From NCBI GenBank assembly GCA_021161165.1, contig JAGHBF010000113.1, positions 1 through 11,411 of the forward strand: DNA of 11,411 bases, given 5' to 3'. Origin of the DNA: Candidatus Aminicenantota bacterium (GTDB taxonomy: Bacteria; Acidobacteriota; Aminicenantia; S016-38). Position 1 is the stretch's first letter; each line of letters starts with the position of its first letter. Under the pieces are notes generated by a model, which was not told the DNA's origin, did not search any database, and saw only the letters and a list, made by a program, of their open reading frames with translations. Positions 1 to 7,490 of this stretch are shown piece after piece. A program made the position numbers and the translations under genes.

Positions 1-894
1 CCAATAATAAAGTTCTATTCCTTAAATAAAGAGGAAATAAGACTGATATATCCTGCTAGTGAATCAGTTCTAACTGGAAAGATTACCAGTCCCTCTCTTC
101 AGAGACCAGGTTTGGTGCTTGCAGGAGTTCTTGATCTATTCATAGAAGGAGCAGTGCAATTCTTCGGAAAGGATGAACTTCTCTACATTTCAAAATTACC
201 TGAAGAAGATGCTTTCAAAAAGCTTGAATCTTTTTTCTCTCTCAAACCACCTGCAGTCATTCTTCAGAGGGAGAAAAATTTAAAAGACCTGCTCCTTTCC
301 GTTGCTGAGAAAAACTCAATTCCAGTTTTTTTGTGTCTTAAATGCGATTGTTATGAAAAATTAAACAATTTCCTTCACTGGGAGCTTTCTGAAAGAATAA
401 CAATACATGGAGAACTCCTTGGTGTTTATGGGGTGGGAGTCCTCGTAACAGGAGAAAGTGGAATTGGAAAAAGTGAAATTGCACTAGAACTTATAAGCAG
501 GGGTCACATGTTTGTTGCAGATGATATGGTTGAAGTGCTCCGTCTTCCTGAAGGAAAGATAGTGGGCATTTCACCTGAAAAAATCAGGGGATTTATGGAA
601 GTGAGAGGTCTTGGAGCCATTAATGTAAATGAAATTTTTGGTGGAGCTGTGCTTCCATTTTCACCCATAGACCTTATTCTGGAACTTCATCCCTTTGATA
701 AGAGCGAGGAAAGGCTTTTTTTAAGAGAAGAGAAGGAGGAGATATTAGGGGTTGAGATTCCCAAAAGGAAAATTCCTGTGGCTGCGGGTAGAAATATAGC
801 TAACCTTATAGAAGTAGCAGCGAGATTATATCTTCTGGGACGCTCCGGGATATACCCTTTAAAAGAGCTTATGGAAAGACTGGGGGAATCTTGA
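1..894 (+). CDS. hprK: HPr kinase/phosphorylase, 5' end outside window
   Basis: Bifunctional cytosolic enzyme that phosphorylates HPr on Ser46 and also removes that phosphate. The frame is open from base 1, giving 297 residues before the TGA, so the gene starts upstream; the family is usually about 305-320 residues. A TTG at 112 could pose as a start, but the conserved family segment QRPGL spans it and homologous sequence continues upstream, so I reject it. Counting from base 1, the N-terminal domain covers about 1-125 and the kinase domain about 130-297. Visible motifs are the catalytic-His segment TIHGELLG, Walker A GESGIGKS (151-158, bases 451-474), the acidic pair VADD, the family signature MEVRGLGAINV, and PVAAGRN near the C-terminus. 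It opens an operon holding its substrate HPr, which retains Ser46. The next gene starts inside its stop codon. Confidence 0.96.
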   Translation, partial: PIIKFYSLNKEEIRLIYPASESVLTGKITSPSLQRPGLVLAGVLDLFIEGAVQFFGKDELLYISKLPEEDAFKKLESFFSLKPPAVILQREKNLKDLLLSVAEKNSIPVFLCLKCDCYEKLNNFLHWELSERITIHGELLGVYGVGVLVTGESGIGKSEIALELISRGHMFVADDMVEVLRLPEGKIVGISPEKIRGFMEVRGLGAINVNEIFGGAVLPFSPIDLILELHPFDKSEERLFLREEKEEILGVEIPKRKIPVAAGRNIANLIEVAARLYLLGRSGIYPLKELMERLGES

Positions 895-1745
895 GGCCAA
901 AAATAGTAATAATAACAGGGGTATCAGGTTCCGGTAAAACAACCTTTTTGAAAGCTCTTGAGGACATTGGGTTTTACTGCATGGATAACCTTCCCATTGA
1001 ATTTATTCCACAGCTTATAGGCAATTTAATTAAGAGAAACCCCTCCATTAATAGGTTCGGTCTTGTAATAGATGTAAGGGAAGAAAATTTTCAGAGGAGA
1101 TTTCCCTGGCTTGTGGAAGAGTTGAGAAAAATTGCAGATGTGGATGTTATTTTTCTTGATGCAAACGATTCTGAAATAATAAGAAGGTTTAAACTCTTGC
1201 GGAGAAAGCACCCTCTTCAGGGAAAAACCTCACTGGAAGAGGCCCTTAAAGAAGAAAGGAAAATTCTTTCATCTGCCAGAATGCTCGCAGGAGAGTTTAT
1301 AGACACCACAGGTATGTCAATGGGAGCGTTAAGAAAAAAGGTAATGGAGAAATACGGACCAGAGCACGAGGGCCAGAAGGTCAATGTGGTGAGTTTTGGT
1401 TTTGTTTACGGCATACCTCAGGAGACAGACCTTCTTTTTGATGTTAGAGCACTTCCCAACCCCTTCTGGGTTGAAGAGCTCAGAGAGCTTACAGGAGAAA
1501 ACCCTATGGTCAGGGATTTTCTCATGGCTCACAATGAGGTTGTGAGATATATGGATGCTTTAAAGAAATTTCTGGATGAAACCCTCGATATGTTTTTTAT
1601 GGATGGAAGGCGGGAGCTGGTAATTTCCATTGGCTGTACAGGGGGAAAACACAGGTCTGTATTTTTCGTGGAGGAGTTGTATAATTGGTTAAAGGATAAA
1701 AACAGATACGAAGTGGTTAAAATACACAGGGATGTGAGCAAATAA
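891..1745 (+). CDS. rapZ: RapZ/YvcJ-family nucleotide-binding protein (RNase adapter)
   Basis: A 284-residue protein, the same length as E. coli RapZ. The N-terminal P-loop domain has Walker A GVSGSGKT at 10-17, followed by the family segment GFYCMDNLP. The C-terminal domain has SFGFVYGIP, DVRALPNPFW and GCTGGKHRSV, diagnostic for the family. In E. coli it binds glucosamine-6-phosphate and guides RNase E to the small RNA GlmZ; in Bacillus YvcJ is a nucleotide hydrolase. Which role applies here is unknown: the sRNA system is restricted to enterobacteria, so the family name is safer than the function. The start is TTG at 891, overlapping the hprK stop as TTGA, with only a GGGGG stretch upstream as a weak ribosome site, which suggests translational coupling. 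The TAATG junction links it to the EIIA gene. Confidence 0.95.
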   Translation: MRPKIVIITGVSGSGKTTFLKALEDIGFYCMDNLPIEFIPQLIGNLIKRNPSINRFGLVIDVREENFQRRFPWLVEELRKIADVDVIFLDANDSEIIRRFKLLRRKHPLQGKTSLEEALKEERKILSSARMLAGEFIDTTGMSMGALRKKVMEKYGPEHEGQKVNVVSFGFVYGIPQETDLLFDVRALPNPFWVEELRELTGENPMVRDFLMAHNEVVRYMDALKKFLDETLDMFFMDGRRELVISIGCTGGKHRSVFFVEELYNWLKDKNRYEVVKIHRDVSK

Positions 1746-2152
1746 TGGTTGGTGGAGTAATAGTAACTCATGGAGACCTGGGAAAGGCTCTCCTTAATGT
1801 AGTATCAAAAATTATAGGAAAAAAGGTTTCCCTTCCTGTTATAACCATAGAATGGAGGGAAGGGGCAAGCGGAATAGAGGAGAAAATGGATGAGATAAAG
1901 GAGGCCATTGAAAAGGAGGAGAGAGGTAAGGGAGTTATAGTTTTTACAGATATTTTTGGAGGAACCCCAACAAATATGTGTGTTTCCCTTCTGGAAAATG
2001 AGAATGTAGAAATTATAACCGGAGTGAATCTTCCCCTGCTCCTTAAGTTTATTTCAGAAAGAGAAAAAAAAGGACTGGAGGATCTTTCGAAGTCCCTTAC
2101 CCTGAGAGGGAAAGAATCGATAGGGAGAATAAGAGAGCTTCTGGAAAAATGA
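1745..2152 (+). CDS. PTS EIIA component, mannose family, single domain
   Basis: A 135-residue stand-alone EIIA(Man)-type protein. It takes phosphate from phospho-HPr on a His near the N-terminus. The sequence begins MVGGVIVTHGDLG, so the phospho-acceptor should be His9, and the conserved FTDIFGGTPTN segment carries Asp69, matching the active-site Asp of E. coli ManX. ITGVNLPLL near residue 95 is another family hallmark. No EIIB domain is fused and no EIIB/EIIC/EIID gene lies nearby, unlike a true mannose transporter. In lineages with this gene order such EIIA proteins are thought to be regulatory, but the target is unknown. The start ATG shares its A with the rapZ stop (TAATG), and the stop overlaps the HPr start (ATGA). 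Confidence 0.93.
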   Translation: MVGGVIVTHGDLGKALLNVVSKIIGKKVSLPVITIEWREGASGIEEKMDEIKEAIEKEERGKGVIVFTDIFGGTPTNMCVSLLENENVEIITGVNLPLLLKFISEREKKGLEDLSKSLTLRGKESIGRIRELLEK

Positions 2153-2418
2153 TAGAAAAAGAGGTCGTGTTAACTAACAGATTGGGGATGCATGCAAGGG
2201 CAGCTACCAAGCTGGTTCAAGTAGCTCAAAAATACAGGAGCAACATAGTGATTGAAGCTAATGGCATGGAAGCGGACGCGAAATCCATTCTGGGTCTTTT
2301 GACCCTTGCTGCTCCGGTGGGAACAAAACTAAAAATTAAAGCGGATGGAGAAGACGAGAAGGAAGCAATAGAAGAAATAGTAGCTCTTATTGAAGATAAA
2401 TTCGGGGAAGGAGAATGA
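2149..2418 (+). CDS. ptsH: Phosphocarrier protein HPr
   Basis: An 89-residue HPr, normal family length. It carries phosphate from enzyme I to EIIA. LGMHARAATKLV places the phospho-acceptor at His15 with Arg17 beside it, as in classic HPr. ADAKSILGLLTLAA places Ser46 exactly at the position phosphorylated by HPr kinase, so the protein can receive both modifications. With hprK at the head of the operon, this is a complete Ser46-controlled relay. The start overlaps the EIIA stop (ATGA) and the stop overlaps the ptsI start (ATGA). No strong ribosome site precedes it, consistent with coupled translation. Confidence 0.96.
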   Translation: MIEKEVVLTNRLGMHARAATKLVQVAQKYRSNIVIEANGMEADAKSILGLLTLAAPVGTKLKIKADGEDEKEAIEEIVALIEDKFGEGE

Positions 2419-4193
2419 TTATTCTCAGGGGAAAATCCGCTGTAGCTGGAATAGGGATAGGACGTGCACGCTTTCTAAGAAGACCTGCCAGAATAGTGCA
2501 GGCTAACATAGTAAGGGGAGAAGAACAATCTCAGATTAAAAGATTGGAAGAGGCCATTGTAAAAACAAGAACAGAACTTGAGGAGATTAAAGATGAGATA
2601 AAGGAAAAGGTTGGAGATGAACAAGCTTTGATCCTTGAATCTCAGCTTCTGATACTCGAAGATAAGAAGCTAATAGAGGAGATGATTTCTCGAATAGTTG
2701 ACAATCTTGAAACAGCTGAAAAAGCAATTGAGGCACTTATAAATAAATATCATGGCATATTTAAGAATGTGGAGGACTATCATATAAAAGAAAAGATACA
2801 TGATATAGAAGATGTTTTGAGGAGAATACAGAAAAACCTGAGTGCAGAAGGGGAGGAAATTAGCTGGGAAGGGGACATTCTTGTTGCCAAAAACATACTG
2901 CCTTCTGAGGCTGCTTATATTATTTCGAGAAAAGAACCTGAAGGGATTGTGACGGAATACGGTGGAGATACATATCATGCGGTAATACTTGCAAGAGCCT
3001 TTGGTATTCCAACAGTGGTAGGTATAGAGGATGTGGAAAACAAAATAAAAGAAGGAGAAGAGGTTATAGTTGACGGAGATGAAGGGCTTGTAATTCTTTC
3101 CCCTTCGTCTCTTCAAAAAAACACATATATGCATCTGAAACAAACCTTTGTTGAAGAGGAAAAAGTCTTTTCCAGGGCACTTGATGAGAAAAGTAGCACC
3201 CTTGATGGAGTTGATTTTAAAATGTTCATTAACCTTGAATTTCCATCCGAGGCGGAAAAGGTTCCGGCGGATAAAATAGAAGGAGTTGGGCTTTATAGAA
3301 CAGAGTATTTAATTCTGGGGTCTCAGAAGGTTCCCAACGAAGAAAAACAATTCGAGATTTACTCGAGCCTTGCTGAAAAATTTAAAGAGATTACCATCAG
3401 GCTATTTGACCTGGGTGCAGAGAAGAAAATAAAGGGACTTCACTTTTATCACGAAGAAAATCCAGCAATGGGAGAGAGGGGCATAAGATATCTCTTTTCT
3501 CACAAAGAGATTCTATATACCCAGTTGAGGGCAATATTGAGAGCTTCAGCAGACCATCCTTCAATCAGAATAATGATTCCCATGGTTACCAATCTTGATG
3601 AGATAAAAAAACTGTACCTTGTTGTGGAGGATATTAAAAGCACTTTGAGAATGGAGGGATACAAATTCCAAGAGAATATTCCAGTTGGAATAATGGTAGA
3701 AGTCCCGGCAATTGCAGTTTCAATAGATAAGATAATAAAGTATGTTGATTTTGTGAGCATAGGAACCAATGACCTCAGTCAATATGTGTTTGCAGCAGAT
3801 AGAACTAACGAAAGGGTTTCCTATATCTGCAACACCCTTGATCCGGGGTTCCTCAGGATGGTGAGGTTCGTCATAAAAAAATCTGCTGAGGCTGGCAAGA
3901 GAGTTTCTGTGTGTGGGGAAATGGCATCAAGCCCTCTTCATGCGGCGGTGCTTTTGGGTCTTGGGCTCCGGGAATTTTCAACCACTCCTGCAATGTTACC
4001 AAGGATAAAAAGACTATTGATTTCTGTAGAAGAAGCTGTAATGAAAAAAAAGGTTACAAATGCCCTTCGTTTTCACACAGCGCAGGAAGTGGAGGAATAT
4101 CTTCTTAGAGAGATAAACAAAATTTACCCTGAAATACACAGATGTATAAGGAGGGTCTCATATGAGAAAAATAGAAAAGCCATGGGGATATGA
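2415..4193 (+). CDS. ptsI: PTS enzyme I (phosphoenolpyruvate-protein phosphotransferase)
   Basis: A 592-residue enzyme I that autophosphorylates from phosphoenolpyruvate and passes phosphate to HPr; E. coli EI is 575. In order: HPr-binding helical domain (about 30-145), phosphohistidine domain with GGDTYHAVILAR (His188), and PEP-binding barrel with VGLYRTEYL (Arg295), IRLFDLGAEKK (Arg329), VSIGTNDLSQYVFAADR (449-463) and SVCGEMA (catalytic Cys500). There is no GAF domain, so it is not the nitrogen-PTS type. Two motifs are divergent: GGDTYH where most EI have GGRTSH, and FDLGAEK where most have LDIGGDK; key catalytic residues remain. A GGGGAAGGAG stretch just upstream gives a strong ribosome site. 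Its last 32 bases overlap the cupin gene. Confidence 0.95.
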   Translation: MIILRGKSAVAGIGIGRARFLRRPARIVQANIVRGEEQSQIKRLEEAIVKTRTELEEIKDEIKEKVGDEQALILESQLLILEDKKLIEEMISRIVDNLETAEKAIEALINKYHGIFKNVEDYHIKEKIHDIEDVLRRIQKNLSAEGEEISWEGDILVAKNILPSEAAYIISRKEPEGIVTEYGGDTYHAVILARAFGIPTVVGIEDVENKIKEGEEVIVDGDEGLVILSPSSLQKNTYMHLKQTFVEEEKVFSRALDEKSSTLDGVDFKMFINLEFPSEAEKVPADKIEGVGLYRTEYLILGSQKVPNEEKQFEIYSSLAEKFKEITIRLFDLGAEKKIKGLHFYHEENPAMGERGIRYLFSHKEILYTQLRAILRASADHPSIRIMIPMVTNLDEIKKLYLVVEDIKSTLRMEGYKFQENIPVGIMVEVPAIAVSIDKIIKYVDFVSIGTNDLSQYVFAADRTNERVSYICNTLDPGFLRMVRFVIKKSAEAGKRVSVCGEMASSPLHAAVLLGLGLREFSTTPAMLPRIKRLLISVEEAVMKKKVTNALRFHTAQEVEEYLLREINKIYPEIHRCIRRVSYEKNRKAMGI

Positions 4194-4503
4194 GCTTTTA
4201 TTTGCTAAAACTGACAGCTATGTGGGGAAAGTTCTTTATATTAAAGCCCATCATAGGCTTTCACTTCAGTACCATAAAGTAAAGGAAGAAACTATTCTGT
4301 TATGGAGCGGAAAAATGAGGTTCATTTACGGAAAAGAAGGGAATTTTAAAGAGAAAATTCTAAACTCTGGCGATTCTTTCCACATTCCTCCAGGGCTAAT
4401 ACATCGCATGGCTGCAATTGAGGATTGTGTCGTTTTTGAGGTGTCCACTCCTCATCTGGAAGATGTTGTTAGATTGGAGGATGACTACGGACGTAACAGT
4501 TGA
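4162..4503 (+). CDS. Small cupin related to type II phosphomannose isomerase domain
   Basis: A 113-residue single-domain cupin. The pattern KPWGYE (6-11), SLQYHKVKEET, HIPPGLIHR and the ending VVRLEDDYGR is the sugar-phosphate isomerase domain found at the C-terminus of type II mannose-6-phosphate isomerase/GDP-mannose pyrophosphorylases, here alone. The His and Glu of QYHKVKEE and the His of GLIHR are the expected metal ligands. It may isomerise or bind a sugar phosphate, but catalytic activity is not certain for free-standing members. AGGAGGG at 4150-4156 precedes the ATG, which lies inside ptsI in another frame. Its place at the end of a PTS operon suggests a link to sugar-phosphate metabolism or sensing; this is inference. 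Confidence 0.85.
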   Translation: MRKIEKPWGYELLFAKTDSYVGKVLYIKAHHRLSLQYHKVKEETILLWSGKMRFIYGKEGNFKEKILNSGDSFHIPPGLIHRMAAIEDCVVFEVSTPHLEDVVRLEDDYGRNS

Positions 4504-4530
4504 CCTTTGTGAAAAAAAATAACGTAAAAT
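4500..4530 (+). promoter_or_regulatory. Candidate promoter for the citrate synthase operon
   Basis: In the 60-base gap between the cupin and citrate synthase genes, TTGACC (4500-4505, overlapping the cupin stop) and TAAAAT (4525-4530) resemble -35 and -10 boxes with a 19-base spacer, longer than the usual 17. The start of transcription would lie roughly 25-30 bases before the ATG. The gap is very AT-rich and has no convincing terminator hairpin, so read-through from the PTS operon remains possible. A second box, TATAAG at 4535-4540, has no good -35 partner. Confidence 0.35.
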
Positions 4531-4563
4531 TGTGTATAAGTATTTATTCAAAGAAAGATTGAA

Positions 4564-5712
4564 ATGGGACATTTAACAGGAGAAGTTTCTTATTCAAAAG
4601 GGTTAGAGGGGGTAGTTGCAGCAATAACATCCATCGCTGTAATAGATGGAGAAGCTGGAAAGCTTATTTATAGAGGAATTCCAATAGAATTGTTGGCAGA
4701 GCATTCAAATTTTGAGGAAACGGCCTATCTTCTCTGGTTTGGCGACCTTCCCAAAAAAGATGAACTCGAAAATCTAAAAAGAGACCTTATTGAACATAGA
4801 GAAGTTCCTGAAGAACTTGTGGATTGTATTAAAAAGGCTCCTAGGGATACCCATCCAATGGAGATTCTCCGAACCTGTGTTTCAATGGGCGGATGTTTTG
4901 ACACAGATAAGAACGACAATTCCAGAGGTGCGAACATAAGGAAATCTATTAGACTTACAGCCCAAATGCCCACCATGGTAGCATATTACAGCCGGGCTAG
5001 AAGAGGACTGGATATAGTTCCTCCTAATTCCAATTTGTCACATGCACAGAACCTATATTACATGCTTACTGGAGAGATTCCCAATGAAGAAATTTCCAGG
5101 CTAGTGGACGTTATTTTAATCCTTCACATGGAACACGGAATGAATGCCTCTACCTTTGCGGCCATGGTTATAGCTTCTACTCTCTCTGACATTTATTCTG
5201 CAATTTGCGGTGCAATAAGCGCTCTTAGAGGACCCTTACATGGAGGAGCAAACGAAAGGGTGCTTGAAATGCTCCAGGAAATAGGCTCAGTAGAAAATGT
5301 GGAACCATACATAATGCAGGCCATCAAGGAGCACAGAAGGGTAATGGGATTTGGGCACAGGGTTTATAAGGCTTATGATCCCAGGGCAAGGATCCTGAAG
5401 GAATACGCGGAAAGGCTCTCAAAGGAAAAGAAAAATACCAAATGGACCCAGATAGCTGAAAAGATAGAAGAGGTAATGATCAGAGAAAAAGGCAAGAAAG
5501 GAATTTTCCCGAACGTTGACTTCTACTCGGGCATAATTTACAACCTTCTTGGATTTCCCAAGGAAGTTTTTACTCCTATTTTTGCAATAGCCAGGGTGGT
5601 GGGATGGACCGCCCATGTGCTTGAATATCTTCAGTCCAATAGAATATTCAGACCCAGAGCCCTTTATAATGGGCCTCTGGATGTTGAGTACATTCCAATT
5701 GAAAAGAGGTGA
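4564..5712 (+). CDS. gltA: Citrate synthase
   Basis: Condenses oxaloacetate and acetyl-CoA to citrate. At 382 residues it belongs to the short dimeric class found in Gram-positive bacteria, archaea and thermophiles rather than the roughly 427-residue hexameric E. coli type. The catalytic triad is visible: LRGPLHGGAN (His226), MGFGHRVYK (His265, Arg266) and NVDFYSG (Asp319); MEHGMNAST supplies the substrate-binding His191. The N-terminal KGLEGVVAAITSIAVIDGEAGKL is typical of this class. Short-class members include 2-methylcitrate synthases, but the adjoining hydro-lyase and isocitrate dehydrogenase genes favour citrate. The ribosome site (AGAAAG) is weak compared with the downstream genes. The stop is 3 bases before the next ATG. 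Confidence 0.94.
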   Translation: MGHLTGEVSYSKGLEGVVAAITSIAVIDGEAGKLIYRGIPIELLAEHSNFEETAYLLWFGDLPKKDELENLKRDLIEHREVPEELVDCIKKAPRDTHPMEILRTCVSMGGCFDTDKNDNSRGANIRKSIRLTAQMPTMVAYYSRARRGLDIVPPNSNLSHAQNLYYMLTGEIPNEEISRLVDVILILHMEHGMNASTFAAMVIASTLSDIYSAICGAISALRGPLHGGANERVLEMLQEIGSVENVEPYIMQAIKEHRRVMGFGHRVYKAYDPRARILKEYAERLSKEKKNTKWTQIAEKIEEVMIREKGKKGIFPNVDFYSGIIYNLLGFPKEVFTPIFAIARVVGWTAHVLEYLQSNRIFRPRALYNGPLDVEYIPIEKR

Positions 5713-5715
5713 TAA

Positions 5716-6969
5716 ATGGGTAAAACATTAGCTGAGAAAATTCTTTCTGAGCATGTTGGAAAGGACGTTAAACCCGGGGAGCTTGTTGTAGTTCCCGTAG
5801 ATGTTGCCCTTGTTCAGGATGGGACGGGCCCTCTTACCGTAGAGGAATTTGATAAAATGGGATTTAAAGAGGTTAGGGTTCCCAGGGCTATCCTTTTTAT
5901 CGACCATGCTGCTCCTTCTCCCAGGAAAGAGCTTTCAAACGCTCACAATATCCTGAGAGAGTTTGCCAGAAGAACATCTGCTATAGTTTCTGATGTTGGA
6001 GAAGGAATAAGCCATCAGATAGTAGCGGAACGCTATATTAAACCCGGTGATGTGCTTACAGGAGCGGATTCTCATACATGCACAGCAGGAGCTCTCGGCG
6101 CCTTTGCAACAGGAATGGGTTCCACAGATATTGCTCTGGCTTTTGGGCTTGGGAAAGTCTGGATGAAGGTTCCAGAAACTTTCCGTTTTGTTCTGAAGGG
6201 AAAACTCCCCGACGGGGTGTATTCAAAGGACATAATTCTCCACATCATAGGTATGATAGGTGCAGATGGAGCCACATACAAAGCTATGGAGTTCGATGGA
6301 GAAGTTATAGCAGAGCTTTCCCAGGAAGCAAGGCTTACAATTTCGAATATGGCTGTAGAGGCCGGAGCAAAAGTTGGACTTATTCCAACAGATGAGAAAA
6401 CAAGAGAATATCTTGCATCATATGGAAGGGAAAGCGATTTTAGGGAGCTAAAGCCCGACCCCGACGCGAAATACGAAAAGGTTTATGAAATTGATGTGTC
6501 AAAGCTGGAACCCGTGGTTTCCTTCCCCCACACAGTAGATAATACAAGAACAATAAGCCAGGCAAAAGGAGTAAAGTTAAATCAGGTGTTTATAGGAACC
6601 TGCACCAATGGGAGAATAGAGGACCTGAGGATAGCAGCTTCCATTCTTAAGGGCAGAAAAAAGCATCCGGATATTAGGCTAATAATTATTCCTGCTTCAA
6701 AGGATGTATACAAAAAAGCACTAAAAGAAGGGTTGTTTGACATATTCATAGAAGCTGGAGCTGCAATACTTGCTCCAGGTTGCGGCCCATGTGTGGGTGT
6801 TCATGAAGGAGTTCTTGGGGATGGAGAAAGGGTTCTCTCCACACAGAACAGAAATTTCAAGGGAAGAATGGGAAACCCCAATGCAGAAATATACCTTGCA
6901 TCCCCGGCAACAGCTGCTGCCTCTGCCATAGCCGGGGAAATAGCAGATCCAAGGGATTATTTGCAATAA
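5716..6969 (+). CDS. Aconitase/3-isopropylmalate dehydratase family, large subunit
   Basis: The 417-residue iron-sulfur subunit of a two-subunit hydro-lyase of the LeuC/homoaconitase type. Cluster ligands are Cys296 (GTCTNG) and Cys356/Cys359 (PGCGPCVG). Substrate and catalytic segments include IDHAAPSPRKE (His64), GADSHTCTAGALGAFATG and NRNFKGRMG. By length and motifs it resembles isopropylmalate dehydratase more than the roughly 850-900-residue single-chain aconitases. Placement between citrate synthase and isocitrate dehydrogenase, with the small subunit immediately after, makes aconitase (citrate to isocitrate) the best prediction. Dual use in leucine synthesis cannot be excluded, and no leuA or leuB is in the window. 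AGAGGTGA just upstream serves as the ribosome site. Confidence 0.9.
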   Translation: MGKTLAEKILSEHVGKDVKPGELVVVPVDVALVQDGTGPLTVEEFDKMGFKEVRVPRAILFIDHAAPSPRKELSNAHNILREFARRTSAIVSDVGEGISHQIVAERYIKPGDVLTGADSHTCTAGALGAFATGMGSTDIALAFGLGKVWMKVPETFRFVLKGKLPDGVYSKDIILHIIGMIGADGATYKAMEFDGEVIAELSQEARLTISNMAVEAGAKVGLIPTDEKTREYLASYGRESDFRELKPDPDAKYEKVYEIDVSKLEPVVSFPHTVDNTRTISQAKGVKLNQVFIGTCTNGRIEDLRIAASILKGRKKHPDIRLIIIPASKDVYKKALKEGLFDIFIEAGAAILAPGCGPCVGVHEGVLGDGERVLSTQNRNFKGRMGNPNAEIYLASPATAAASAIAGEIADPRDYLQ

Positions 6970-6979
6970 GGAGGAAGTT

Positions 6980-7480
6980 ATGGTGCTTAAGGGAAAAGTA
7001 TGGAAATTTGGCGATGATATATCAACTGACCACATAGCTCCGGGAAGATATTTTCATTTGAGAACAAACCTTCCGGAACTTGCAAAACACGTGCTTGAGG
7101 ATGCGAGGGATGATTTCGCTTCCAGAGTCCAGCCTGGAGATATGATTGTTGCAGGCAGAAACTTCGGACTCGGCTCTTCCAGGGAGCATGCTCCGAGAAT
7201 AATAAAACTTGCAGGAGTAAGTTGCGTTATAGCTAAATCCTTTGCAAGGATTTTCTATAGAAACTCCATTAATGTAGGCCTTCCTCCTGTGGAAATAAAG
7301 GAGACTGATGAGATCGATGAAGGAGATGAACTTGAGGTGGACCTTCAGGCAGGTATAGTAAGGAATCTTACAAAGGGTAAGGAGTACAGATTCACTCCCA
7401 TGCCAAAATTTATGCTTCAGATAATAGAGGAGGGTGGAATAGAGGAGTACATCAAAAAATACGGAGATTATCAGCTTTAA
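6980..7480 (+). CDS. Aconitase/3-isopropylmalate dehydratase family, small subunit
   Basis: The 166-residue swivel-domain partner of the preceding subunit. It shows GDDISTDHIAPGRY (11-24), FGLGSSREHAPR (63-73, with the catalytic-site serines 66-67) and AKSFARIFYRNSINVGLP, all LeuD/HacB hallmarks. The loop RYFHLRTN (23-30) falls where isopropylmalate, homoaconitate and broader-specificity enzymes differ, so substrate choice should be set there; its form is not one I can assign firmly. AAGGAGG at 6968-6974, overlapping the upstream stop, fixes the ATG at 6980. Together with the large subunit it would form the active heterodimeric unit in the cytosol. Confidence 0.91.
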   Translation: MVLKGKVWKFGDDISTDHIAPGRYFHLRTNLPELAKHVLEDARDDFASRVQPGDMIVAGRNFGLGSSREHAPRIIKLAGVSCVIAKSFARIFYRNSINVGLPPVEIKETDEIDEGDELEVDLQAGIVRNLTKGKEYRFTPMPKFMLQIIEEGGIEEYIKKYGDYQL

Positions 7481-7490
7481 GGAGGTGCGA

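Noticed and set aside
112..894. TTG at 112 as the hprK start
   Set aside because: It lies inside the conserved QRPGL segment, family-like sequence continues in frame to base 1, and a 260-residue product would lack part of the N-terminal domain.
2670..3143. A 157-codon minus-strand open frame inside ptsI
   Set aside because: Antisense shadow of a clear enzyme I gene, with a biased Phe/Tyr/Cys-rich composition and no ribosome site evidence.
4504..4563. Intrinsic terminator between the PTS and TCA operons
   Set aside because: There is an A-run but no GC-rich hairpin followed by a T tract.
4564..5712. 2-methylcitrate synthase instead of citrate synthase
   Set aside because: The class can include such enzymes, but no prpB/prpD-like genes are present and the neighbours complete the citrate to 2-oxoglutarate route.
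7485..7490. GTG at 7485 as the icd start
   Set aside because: The codon overlaps the GGAGG ribosome site, whereas ATG 7491 has ideal spacing.
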